NCBI GenBank assembly: GCA_011799875.1
Contig: CM022298.1
Coordinates: 282,793,395-282,857,394, forward strand
Source of the DNA: Thinopyrum elongatum
Taxonomy: Eukaryota > Streptophyta > Magnoliopsida > Poales > Poaceae
Reading direction: 5' to 3'
Length of the DNA stretch: 64,000 bases
A program made the position numbers and the translations under genes. Of the stretch, positions 54,605 through 64,000 are shown piece by piece. A model generated the notes under the pieces. That model worked only from the letters and a program-made list of their open reading frames with translations, searched no databases and had not been told where the DNA came from. The number at the start of each line of letters is the position of its first letter. The stretch's first letter is position 1.

Positions 54605-57600
54605 CACCCTGGATTTTGCCCATTTCTTTTTCTTTTGATTTTGGTTTGGATTTGCTTTTCTATGGCTTAGTGGGCTTGGAACCTGGAGGGATCACCCTTG
54701 ATTCTTCTCCCAAGTGGCTTGTCAAGCTCAAAACCATCCCAAGACCTTGTCATTTCCATCTTGACCAATCCCAATATTCTTTTCCTTGGGAACATTCCTT
54801 TTTCTATTAAAGGAATAACCTTATTTGCCCTGGGTTGTGAAGCAACCCACATTTCCAGCATTCCAAAGATTCCCAAATAATTCTCATAAATTGTTTGGGT
54901 CATATCTTCCTCAGATATGTCAAAATCCTTCCATGCCATGTTCAGAAATATTTCACCAATATTCCTTTTCTGATTCTGCTCCAGCTGGCAGTTTGAGAAG
55001 CAAGTACCCTTTATCTTTGCTTGCTTGCTCTCAAACTTTTTGTGCACTATTTCCTATCCAAATCATTGCCTCTTGCCAAAAATTCAACTCAAGAGGGCTA
55101 GTAAATCTTCCTTGGAAAATTTCTAAAGTTTCCGGTCAATTAGAAGCTTGGTGAAGGAAGTACTAGCTAGGAGTATACAAATGAGTTGAAATTTTGCAAG
55201 CATCTTCATATGCTCAAAGTAACACTATCCACAAGATTTGAGCATCATCCCATCTTCTATGTGTGCATACCATCAAATCTTGGCTTCTTGTCATATTTTT
55301 CTGTTGTGAAGCAACTATATTTTATATTGCTTCATAATTGCTGAAAATTTAACAGAGCATTCTCCTACCCATATAACCTATCTCCACAAAATTTGGGCTA
55401 ATTTTATCTAGCCATTTCTCCTCAGCTATTTTTCCTAGATTTTGTCTAGTGGGATGCTGTGTGAAGGAAGTACTATTTTGGTTTATCCAAATGGTATGAA
55501 ATTTATTAAGTGTCTTCATATGCCTATATAACTCCTCTCCTCCAAAATTCAACTCCATCTAATTTGATATGTGAGTGCCACATCAAGATTTGTTTTCTGG
55601 ACCAGGTTATGCAGTAGTTAAGCAACTATATTAACCTCTTGTCCAAATCCTCTCTAATTGCACAGGATTATAGTCCTTCTTAACCTAAACCTCCCAGACA
55701 TCACATTTGGCTCTTATCACCTCCCTGTTGATCACAGTTGTTCAGTCAAGTTTGCTACAGCAAACTTCCAGTGAAGCCTCACATGTACTCTTGGTCTCTT
55801 TTGCTGATCTATCACTTCTGTGATGCCTTGGGGAGCAAGGGCAACACTCCAGACAAGGTGTGCCAGCCTCTCGTGTACCCTTTGAGCATGTACACTCGGT
55901 GATCACATGTTTGGACGCCTATGCACGCACTCTATAGCGTTTGGCCGCGTCCAGAGCGCTGCCCAGCTCCTGTCCTCTTGGTCTTGTCGGTTTCCTCCTC
56001 TCTCTCGACACCTAGACATGTCTTGGAGCTTCCTCTCATCGTCCTGTTCTCCCTGGACCCCTCTCGTCCTCTCACGTCCCCTCCTACGTGGTGCGGTAGC
56101 CATACCTGTGACATGTCGTCGCGGTCGCCGACGTGTCCGGTTGCCGGAGCTCTCCCGATCCTTCCCAAGCTCGCCTGAGGTCTCCCGCGTCCCCGTTAGG
56201 CTCCTGGACATGTCTCCCCTCCCTTCCTATGGCTCTGCTCGCACCAGCGCGATGGTACACGCATCACCGCGGCCGCGTATGAGCACCGCGTTGCCGCGGC
56301 TATTTAAGCCTATCCCGAGTGCTCCCGTAGTCACCATCCTCCTCTCCCCGCTCCACTGGTCCTCCCCGACCTTTTGATCCATCGCCGGAGGCCCTCCTTA
56401 CCCTCCAATGCCACCGTGGCCGCCGCCGATGTCCGGCTAAATTCCGGAGAGCCTCGTCTCTTCTCCACCTCTAGCCACCAACATTATCTTCTCTAGTCGC
56501 CGGCGATCCTCCCCACCACCTCACCCTCTCGCAGGAGTTGCTATGGCCGCGCAGCCCCAAAGTTCAACCGCCGCCGCGGCTCTCTGTCTCCGCGCAGTGC
56601 CGCCACTCCAAGCCTCCCCGACACCCATGCCTAGTCCAGACGAGTGCGGTTTGGTCTCCCGAGGCCGCCGGTGGTCTCACCCTGGCCAGAAATGGCCGGA
56701 GCCAACGGAACCATTCGCCGGCACCCGCCCCTGTTTCCCACCACAATAATTGCTTCCACCCTTCCCAGCACATGGCCGAGACTCCCTCTGGACACAGCAC
56801 TCGTCGGTGTGCCCGTCCGACCCCTCGCCGGCCGAAGTAGCTCACCGGAGCAGCGGCTCCCCTCGCCGGCCTCGCCCTGCCCGGCCTCCTCTATTTCTTC
56901 TGTCAGGAGGAAGAAGATGGAGACGAGGAGGAGAGAGAGAAGCCATGCGGGCCCCACCAGTCAGTGCCTCAAGGCCGGCCCTGCACCTCCCATGTCAGTT
57001 TAGTGGAAGCGTACTCCACTGGAGTACGTTTTCCCTGCTACGAAAGCGTATTTCTTCAGAATGCGCGATCTGTTTTGCAGCCAAGGACATGTTGGTAGAA
57101 TTTATTTTTACAGATTGTTCCCTGATCTTTGTTGGGTCGTATGTTGCCCTTGCCCGTAAACAGGCCCCTCCGAGAGAGAACTATTTCCGGCAATCGTTTC
57201 CGCGGACTCTTCGCAATTCTTCCCGATGGTTCCTTCATCCCCAGGCAAGCCACGACAGCCACTTGCATGATGGATTGCAGTAGCTATGGTTTCCTACTTG
57301 AATAATTATTTAATGTTTGCATGTTAATATGTTTGAGGATGCTGTATATGCTCGTGTGTCATCCTTATATTCTGTCCATGTGCATCTTGCTAGTTATCAA
57401 GTACTCGTTGGTAGCATTATGCTCATGGTTGATACTTGTAGTAGTTCATGCTAAGATGATGGCATGTCTGCACACTTGTTTATAGTTTGGACATACTGAA
57501 GTGGTTCATGCCCACCGCTATGCCATGCACGTTTGCATTTAGCTGGTTAAATGCTGGCATGTTGTTGATGCTATGCTTTAGATATCGTGCTTCCCATCCC

Positions 57601-59014
57601 TGCTTTGGTTATATCATGTTCATATGCAATATGGTTTCATCTTGTTATCGTGACTTAGCTCATTTACATTCAAGTTAAAACGGATGTTAATCGAACTTGA
57701 ACACCTGTTGGCTGAGTCATAGTGCGCCACCGATGGGGCGGCCCTAATTCGGTCTATTGTCATGCCTCTCGCTGGTACCTCCAACCAGGGAAGGTTATGA
57801 GTGCGTGCTACCCTGATCAGGTAGGCGGCTATAACACTGTGAACCCAGTTTTGGTATTGAGCTCAGGTCCCCGTTTGGGACAGTTTTGTTTGGCCACGAC
57901 GGTGGCAGGTGTTCGGATTGACACAGGGGTCACCCATGACATAGCCCAAAGGGGAGTTTGTCGGAGTGGCCGGGAGAGTGCCATGCAATAGATTGGGTTT
58001 TGTCGGAACGTCATTGGTCCCCCCGAATGGGAGCATGAGGCCATGAGTTCCGTGGTGTGGGTACAATGTACTAACCTCTGCAGAGTGTATAATCTATCAA
58101 TAGCCGCACCCGCGGATATGGGCCCAGTTCGTAGTAGGACACACTATGGGTCAATTGTATAATAATCTTGCTTATAAAAACCCGGTTCGATGAGGAAGAA
58201 CTTGGTTGATCTTTATGTGATCGTGAGAGGAACACCGTGGTATCGAGGATACCGATGTTGGTTGATCGTGATCACGAGAGGATCACCGTGGTATCATGGA
58301 TACCGGATTTGGTTGATAGTGTTATGTGGTGATCTCGGGTAAACACCAAGCTCCTTGTGATCATGTTAGCACTACGGTATTGTAATACCAAGTTTGGTTG
58401 GTCCCAAGGTTATCATATGGCACACTTGATGGTAAGTTCTTCCATGTGGTGGTTATGAGGTAACCCCAGAAGAGAGTAAGTTGCATCATGATAGTTTTAA
58501 CCTGTTGCATGTAGTGACATCCTGCTCGTATGCCAGGCCATGCTTATATTGTTCTAGCATCATCATGTTTACACCTGCTTAACCTGTAAATGCCATGCTA
58601 TTGCTTGTCTTGACTGCTTTGGTTGTTGTGAGCTTGCGAGTACATTCAAAGTACTCACCTGGCGTGTCATGCCAGTTTGCAGTTCATGCCATGATTGCTT
58701 GCTTGTCGAGGATTCTGAATTTACGAGCTAGGATAAGCGTTGCAGCCAGAGTCCCTGTGGAGTGGAGTCCATCACCGCCATCGTTGTTCCGCTGCTAGAT
58801 GTGACTCCGCTTTCTCGGGTTGTTCCCTTGTTAGCATAGAGCTACCCTGGGCAGGCGTAGTATCGTCGTGCCGATGTAATCCTTGTACCCTTGTAACCTT
58901 ATCCATAGTACTAAAGAGCTGATTTGTTCTATGCCAACAGTGCCGTATTCCAGAAGACTTGTCTCTGGGCTGGAATACGAGGCGTTGCGCTCTCCTCTGA
59001 GCCGGGGTGCCACA
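54600..59014 (+). repeat. 3' LTR of E4 (4415 bp)
   Basis: The full version of the LTR, with about 590 bp (57140-57730) reduced to about 80 bp in the 5' LTR. The two LTRs differ by a few percent where compared, consistent with E4 being younger than E3. It contains 'cgtggtatc(g/a)(a/t)ggatacc' repeated twice near 58230-58310. Confidence 0.9.
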
Positions 59015-59829
59015 TCTTCTTATCCTTACGTGTTCTGTAAGTAGAAACTTGTTCATATGAAAACCTCATCACTTTCGAAGCTTAGGTGCTCCCATCCTTT
59101 GACTCGAATGTTGCTTCGGTCAGGATGGTCACAGTGACCTTTAACGGAGAAGGCTTGGCGGGAGGCTGGTCCCTCTTTGTGATTTGTGACTGGCAGGCTT
59201 AGCTCAGCGGCAACAAACCGAGGGTACCGGCAGGATAGCCTGCCGGGGAAACTTGTTTACTTTAATGTATAGAGGCATTTCACCTCTGCATGAGTTTGAT
59301 ACATTCACAAGTGCCCGGCAAAGCTTATCTTTTTCATTAATATGCTGATGAACAAGTACAGATCTTACAGAATACCAACATGGATAAAGAAGATTACATA
59401 ATTTAGATTAAAGTTTGGCCAGTGCCTACGTATTTTAGATTGAAAAAAGATAAGTGCCCCGTTATCCCTTTCTTGTCTCTCTCCTCCTAGGCACTGCGGT
59501 GGAAGAGGAAGAAGGCAAAAGGGGTGCCTGGGCAGAAGCCCAGCCTAACCCCGTCGGGCCCCACAAAAGGGAGCCCAAGAAGGTGATGGTGAAGACGACG
59601 AAGGAAAGGTCCCCCTGACCACCGCCACAAGGGCCAGCAGTACACGGCAGGGCGAAAGAAGCTGCAGCCCGCGAGGAAGCCTGCCAGGGTCCAGCTGGAA
59701 GGCTGCTGGAGGAGCCAGGAGCACCATTCCCACCTCTGCACCCAACTTCCTGGCAAATCACCTTGCCGGGAATGGGGTGCAGGTGCAGATGGTGGTGCCA
59801 CCGCCTGACGGTGACGGTGCGGCTGACGT
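59015..59829. other. E3 spacer, right of E4
   Basis: It starts with TCTTC, the second copy of E4's TSD, then continues the E3 spacer that is homologous in reverse complement to E2 27438-27900. Read leftwards it is the 3' untranslated part of the antisense B3-like gene. No sense ORF is supported. Confidence 0.7.
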
Positions 59830-60481
59830 TCAGCCAGAGTCTGAGCTGTCGTCCTCCCCGTCGACGCCGTCGTCATCACCGTCACTGTCCTCCTCCTCGC
59901 TGTCGCTCGAGGAGGAGCTTTCGCCGTTGGTTGAGATCTCCGAGCAGCACCCTAAGCGAGCACCCGAAGACCTTGACGGAGAGCAGCTCGGCATCCATTA
60001 ATTTAAAATGGAGAACATGCCCCTCCGACAAGCTATGGGCACGGGCGAAAGTCTTCCAGCCGTGTCGGAAGAGCATAACCTGAGGGGCAAGGAAGTCTAC
60101 ATCCACCCGCATGCTACCATTACAGCTGCCCCTCATGTGCACCTTCAGTGCGCGCGGTTGCTCGAGCTCCATCACCCTTGCGAATGGAGTAGGGAGATGG
60201 AGACGGCCGCGCGGAGGCTTGTACAATCTGATGATGAACTATAGAGGTTGGTCTCCGATGTGGCCTTCCATCGGGGAAGGGGCGGCCGGCTAGGGTGCAA
60301 CCAGAGCGCCACCCCGTCCTCCTCGGCCCCGAGTGCCACGACGACCACGGCCTCGCCCCCTCCCACCTCCTCTCGCGGCGGACTCTGCCCCCGCGTTTTC
60401 ACTAGGAGGCGAGAGGCGCTGACGAGCAGAAGTCCTCGTCGCCATCACCGGGGCAGCACCATGCCCTCGTCCTCTCACCAC
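59830..60481 (-). pseudogene. Antisense extra ORF of E3, best-preserved B3-like domain
   Basis: The original ATG is now GTG at 60479-60481. The N-terminus is RGG-like ('RGRGRGRRGTRGRGGRGGAL') and basic. After a stop/shift near 60290 and a GAG-to-TAG stop near 60240, the B3-like domain is open from 60226: 'LHLPTPFARVMELEQPRALK', 'SMRVDVDFLAPQVMLF', 'HGWKTFARAHSLSEGHVLHF' and 'ELLSVKVFGC'. It has the order expected for B3: LP-x-x-FA strand, central V-x-V strand, (G)W-x-x-F helix, L-x-x-G-x-x-L-x-F, V-x-V-F. One frameshift near 59935 separates an acidic tail ('SSSSSDSEEEDSDGDDDG') ending TGA at 59830-59832. Total about 217 codons. A nuclear DNA-binding protein with an acidic, activator-like tail is inferred, not shown. 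Confidence 0.68.
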
Positions 60482-60551
60482 GGAGGACTAAAGATGCTCA
60501 AGGAAGGGGGGGGGGAGTGAAGCGCATAAACAAACGCATCGCTCCTTCCCC

Positions 60552-60560
60552 CTTTTATAG
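60552..60560 (-). promoter_or_regulatory. TATA box of E3 antisense ORF (CTATAAAAG)
   Basis: Minus strand 'ttccctataaaaggggg', 71 bp upstream of the start position, followed by a C/T-rich leader. Position and sequence match the E2 (26733-26742) and A (14243-14250) boxes. Confidence 0.7.
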
Positions 60561-60839
60561 GGAAATGGGGCAGGAGGCTGACTCCTCACCATGGAAGCAG
60601 CTGCCCCGCTCCTCCAATCCGGCTCCACCGCGCCATCAATGGCTCGGGGAATCAAAGCCGACCCTCTACACCAATCCACGACGCCTGGTTTCCTGCCATG
60701 ACGCTCATTCCCGTGCCCTCCGCATCCGCCACCAACCCTTCGTAATGCATGCGGTACACGTGGTGGAAGTACTAGAAGTAGGGAAGCTAGTGGAATGGCG
60801 GTTACCACCCCGTGATCGTGGGACGTGGGCAACCCACGG

Positions 60840-61023
60840 ATCGTGTCTCAGATTTCCTCCGTAACGTCTTGCACGACGCGCGGGAAAACCGGAAACTGAT
60901 CCAAGCTCAGATTAATGAAGAAGCAAAGAAGACCTCAAGGGACAAACCGCCGCAAGCCTCGTCTCCCATGTACTTGACTGGGCCTACCCCGACGACGCTC
61001 GACAGCGATTTCAGGCCAGGCCC
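60840..61023 (+). other. E3 sequence before the 3' LTR
   Basis: Conserved with E2 (26340-26500, reverse complement) and A (14600-14785). Its translation ('ENRKLIQAQINEEAKKTS') is seen in E2 as well, but the conservation is probably nucleotide-level promoter or packaging sequence. No gene is called. Confidence 0.4.
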
Positions 61024-61032
61024 GGGGGCTCC
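61024..61032 (+). other. Polypurine tract of E3
   Basis: GGGGGCTCC directly before TGTTGGTGC, identical to the E2 tract. Confidence 0.8.
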
Positions 61033-61949
61033 TGTTGGTGCAACAAACCCCAGGTATGTTGCCCGGACTGTACACAGGCTTGGAGGCAAGCTAGCAACGT
61101 CCAAGTCCAGAGCAAGCAAGGAGAGATCAGCTCTTTGAGAGATCAAAGGGCGGATCAAGAAGACCAATACAAGCTAAATGAGCAAGACACTACTAAGGAG
61201 AAACCTCCCTTGCCGGGCAGGCGAGCCTGGTGAGGACGAGGATACCCTGAAGACAGAACTCAAAACTGCCCTGGCAGGCTTGCCGGGGACACCAAGTGCG
61301 GCCTACCCTGCCAAGGCCCCACCGCTCCACCTCACAGCGACGCAAGTCATCGATCGATGCGGTGTCAAGCCCCCAAGTAACTAAGTGGCTGTTATTTGAC
61401 ACATGTCAGCCATTTCCAGAGGAAACCACCTCCAAATGACACCCGTCCAGAGACGTGTCAAGCAGGCAGACGAGAAGGTGGCTGAACGGCCTGACAAGGC
61501 TTCCTGGGCACGCCAAGATGTGACACTAAGCGGCGCATTTAATGTGCTCTGCTCTGTCTGCAGAGTTAGGTATGATAGCACTGTTTGCTATCTAATCAGT
61601 ACACAATGACTGATTTGCCATTGTGGTGACCCCTTGATCTATAAAAGGAGGGCCATGGCAACCATAAAAAGGATTCGGACCCCTGTACACTCATACACGC
61701 GTAGCTGCTCTCGCCCCGAGGCAACCCTGCCGGGTTAGAGTGCTACGTTTCCACCACGGTCCTCACATCAATCCACCAAAGCAGGAGTAGGGTTTTACGC
61801 CTCGCGGCGGCCCGTACATAGGTAAAAACTGCCTGTGTGATCTCTGTCGTGTTGCGCTGCGCTCTCCGCTCTTTGTGCAATGTGCCCTTCCCCCCGCCGA
61901 ACCACAAAGGGGCCAATGGCCTCATTGGTGGTCGTGGTTTACCATGACA
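61033..61949 (+). repeat. 3' LTR of E3 (917 bp)
   Basis: TGTTGGTGCAACAAACC...ACCATGACA, same length as the 5' LTR. The first bases differ by C-to-T (TGTCGG versus TGTTGG), in a CG context. Confidence 0.95.
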
Positions 61950-62613
61950 AGCGCTTTGATACAACCCAGTGCTACAACTAAGACTATAGTTGTAGCGCTG
62001 TTCTATGGACAAGCGCTACTGCTATTCTTCTATGGGAAGCTGGTGGGCCCCACTTGCCAGCATTGTGTTTTCCAGGACAGCGCTACTGCTTGGGAAACTA
62101 GCAGTAGCATGTATATGATCCAACGCTACTGCTATGGTCACCAGCCATAAAAATATGTCACCTTTTCCCCCTTCTTCCCCCCTCCTTTCTCCCCCTTCCT
62201 CTCTTCCACTTGTTTGTTGCTTCTTCCTTCAATGCTCCCCTCCTACCTCTCTCTTCTTTCTCCCCTCCACCACCTCCATTAATGCCCTTCCTCCTCCCTC
62301 TCTCTTTCTTTGCCCCTCTCCACCACCTCCATTATTACCTCCCCTCTCTTTGCCCATGCACACCTATCTCCATTATAGCTAGTTCTCTCCCTTGTTCGAT
62401 CTATCTAGTTACTTGACTATCTAGATCTCTACTAGCTAATTAGGAAGGAGAATTGAATATCTTCACCTTGTACGTGCTCGATCTCTTACTCGACACTAGG
62501 TGACCAAAAAGGAGTTGTGCAAGAATGGACATATATGTGTGTTTGTGCATGGTTTCAAGGAGGAACGTGAGCCACTAGCGCGATATGAATATACCAAATT
62601 GTGTGTGGCATGT
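61950..62613 (+). mobile_element. CACTA1 continuation, right of E3
   Basis: 'agcgctt' target copy, then dense subterminal motifs: 'agcgctactgctat', 'gacagcgctactgctt', 'agcagtagcatg', 'caacgctactgctat' (61950-62140). A CT-rich stretch (62150-62400) of C/T runs follows, probably a promoter or 5' leader. From 62400 to 62613 no gene is supported. It is interrupted by CACTA2 at 62614. Confidence 0.7.
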
Positions 62614-62659
62614 CACTACTGCAGGATGGTCCAAACGAGATAGTCCAATCAGAGACCCA

Positions 62660-63075
62660 TCGACGAAACTGTGTGCGATGCTTTAATCACAAACGGTGAT
62701 GTCATAAAACCGTCAAAAAAGATACAAAATGTTTGCGATGGCAGAGACATCAAACACGATTCAGATTAGAGTTGCGTGTGCGATGTGTGGCAAACGGTTA
62801 ATCCAGTAGAACTGTTTGCGATGAGGCAGAAAAACAGAAATGGGCAGCCATATGAGGGTGTGTGCGATATACGGCATACAGTTCACTAGGATGAACTGTG
62901 TGTGATTAGGCAACACAACAGAAACGGTCAGCCAGATAAAGGTGTGTGCGATGGAGGGCATACAGTTCACTCGGATGAACTGTTTACGATGAGCCAAGAC
63001 AACATAAATAGTTCAACCGAACAAGATGTGTGTGATACGCAGCAAACAGGCCCGTAATCAGAAATGTGTGCGAAG
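62660..63075. repeat. CACTA2 subterminal repeats with TGTGCGATG core
   Basis: About ten variants of 'gtgtgcgatg'/'gtttgcgatg' at 30-60-bp spacing (62668 to 63070). They are interleaved with 'cagttcact(a/c)ggatgaactgt', a palindromic-looking module seen three times (62810, 62880, 62965). Confidence 0.8.
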
Positions 63076-63142
63076 ACCAATAATAACACAGACAATTGCT
63101 GCTAATAAGCTGTGTGATTTGCTCTGTCTACAGAAGAATAAC

Positions 63143-63160
63143 ATATATATATATATATAT
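63143..63160. repeat. (AT)9 microsatellite
   Basis: An uninterrupted AT dinucleotide run between the subterminal array and the exonuclease-like gene. Confidence 0.9.
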
Positions 63161-63259
63161 AACTAAAATAAACATCCAATTACATAAGTGACTATAAAGA
63201 TCATTCGCACACACCTCAATAAACAATTGCATGCATTCTAAACTCAGAGAAATGATCGT

Positions 63260-64000
63260 CTAGTCATCTACTTCTTGTGACGCTCCTGACACTGCTCTGT
63301 GCCTTGATCCCTCGTCTAGGGCAGGAAGAAGACACTTCCTCATGTCAATGATCTGCCTGTAGATCTCGTATCTTGTGTACGCGTCCTTGGCCACGTACTT
63401 GACGTGTTCTTCATCCAGTCACTGATGCCAGACACTGTGCCAGGTGTTCTTGTCCTTCTTGCTCTCATCCTTCATCTTCATGTAGTAGGGGTTGATGATG
63501 GCCGAGGCGAGGTCAACCAGGGAGTTCTCTTTGTTGTTGTCACTGCCCCAGACCTTGGAGTGGTCATGGATGTTGACAAGATTTGGTAGGTCAAGCCCAA
63601 AACCTTGAGCGCTTTTAGATCATTGGTGGTGTCCACCGTAGCGAAACTGTAGTCGGAGCTGTTGATAAACCTGGAGAAACACTCGCAAGGCGTTGTTGCC
63701 AGGTGGTAGTGGTAGACGAGGACGTCATGTCCCATGCACATTTGGGCGACGACAACCTTCTGATCATGCTTGGCATGACCGCTGGTGAACTCGAGGTCGA
63801 AGCCGACCACTTGGTACTTGTCCTCAGCAAGCAACTGCTCCATAGTTTGGATGGAGATCTCCACCGAGACTGGCTCGTTCGTGTACACCACCGAGAGGGC
63901 TTTCCCCCTCACGTGGGTGTCCACTATATGATGCATCGTGAACTGGCCCCCGTTGTCGTCGTCGGCCGCTGGGAGCGCCATTGGAGCCATGGGGAGCGCC
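63260..64000 (-). pseudogene. DEDDy 3'-5' exonuclease-like gene
   Basis: By comparison with 7014, the start codon should lie 2 bases beyond the window edge; an internal ATG is at 63988-63990. About 245 codons run to TAG at 63260-63262. Domain motifs are 'VVGFDLEFTSG' (Exo I, D-x-E), 'FATVDTTNDLKAL' (Exo II region with Asp) and 'YVAKDAYTRYEIY' (Exo III, Y-x3-D), the RNase D/WRN-exonuclease pattern. Two lesions: a one-base deletion near 63584 shifts frame after 'LGLTYQ', and an in-frame TGA about 63419-63421 follows 'WHSVWHQ'. All three catalytic motifs otherwise persist. Similar reading frames are, as I recall, repeated in Triticeae genomes; whether they are transposon-encoded or captured is not decided here. 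Its position next to the CACTA2 end suggests it is transposon cargo. Confidence 0.72.

Larger units (their letters stand above)
47610..59014 (+). mobile_element. Element E4: LARD-like gypsy derivative with about 4-kb LTRs
   Basis: LTRs start TGTAACACC and end GGTGCCACA. Perfect target duplications TCTTC occur at 47605-47609 and 59015-59019. The 3.1-kb interior has a PBS like the initiator-Met class and a PPT but no gag-pol. Its final 14 codons read like the C-terminus of Tekay/Del-type chromovirus polyproteins. I infer a large retrotransposon derivative that moved using proteins from an autonomous relative. It is inserted in E3 and is younger. Confidence 0.92.
39898..61949 (+). mobile_element. 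Element E3: full-length Tat-lineage gypsy, split by E4
   Basis: Both LTRs are 917 bp. Target duplications are AGCAC (39893-39897) and AGCGC (61950-61954), one difference. Without E4 it is about 10.6 kb, with the same gene order and PPT as E2 and the same family. LTR-LTR divergence is several dozen substitutions (about 6-7% by eye). E4 interrupts it in the spacer after integrase, so gag-pol (40901-47293) and the antisense ORF (59830-60481) are now 12.5 kb apart. All ORFs carry stops or frameshifts. Confidence 0.93.
62614..64000 (-). mobile_element. CACTA2 terminus carrying an exonuclease-like gene
   Basis: The terminal motif CACTACTGCAGGATGG starts at 62614, preceded by TGT, then a subterminal array and an inward-facing gene end. 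It is a different terminal family from CACTA1 (CACTACTAGG). The other end lies beyond the window, so its length, transposase and target duplication are unknown. Confidence 0.65.

Noticed and set aside
60840..61138. 108-codon plus ORF crossing into the 3' LTR of E3
   Set aside because: It runs across PPT and LTR start; conservation with E2 is nucleotide-level and the E2 frame differs.

Overview
The window looks like intergenic DNA from a large grass genome, almost certainly Triticeae (wheat, Aegilops or barley type). It is a nest of LTR retrotransposons and CACTA DNA transposons. I found no convincing intact host gene, no rRNA or tRNA gene, and no CRISPR array or bacterial-style operon. Every retroelement coding region carries stops or frameshifts, so all are annotated as pseudogenes. 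Boundaries were placed by eye from TG...CA ends, target-site duplications (TSDs), primer-binding sites (PBS) and polypurine tracts (PPT).

Layout, left to right. 1-497: right end of a gypsy LTR. 498-3306: tandem repeats and a decayed coiled-coil gene (minus strand) with a TATA box. 3307-6906: an LTR pair with only 0.64 kb between (minus strand). 6907-7274: 5' piece of a DEDDy-exonuclease-like gene, fused directly to element A. 7275-15697: element A, a 5'-truncated Tat-lineage Ty3/gypsy element (+) hit by a solo LTR (9378-10939). 15698-37074: element E6, a second Tat-lineage family (+, 5' end lost), split by a CACTA element (19435-22306) and by E2, a full-length Tat-lineage element (25405-35786, minus, TSD CAACA). 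37075-39702: unclassified repeats, possibly Mutator-like. 39703-62613: one end of a CACTA element containing E3 (39898-61949, +, full-length Tat-lineage), which itself contains E4 (47610-59014, TSD TCTTC), an 11.4-kb non-coding derivative with about 4-kb LTRs. 62614-64000: end of another CACTA element carrying a nearly complete exonuclease-like pseudogene.

The most interesting content is on the strand opposite to gag-pol. A, E2 and E3 each have, between integrase and the 3' LTR, an antisense ORF of roughly 205-225 codons with its own TATA box. It has an Arg/Gly-rich N-terminus, a domain that reads like a plant B3 DNA-binding domain, and a Ser/Asp/Glu-rich acidic C-terminus. E6 carries a different, much larger antisense gene with apparent introns. 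Tat-lineage elements are known to carry extra ORFs, but a B3-like fold in them is, to my knowledge, not established; I offer it as the main candidate for follow-up.

The nesting gives a relative chronology: E4 is younger than E3, which is younger than its CACTA host; A, E2 and the internal CACTA are all younger than E6. Many stops are CAG-to-TAG changes, as expected from deamination of methylated CHG sites in silenced elements.
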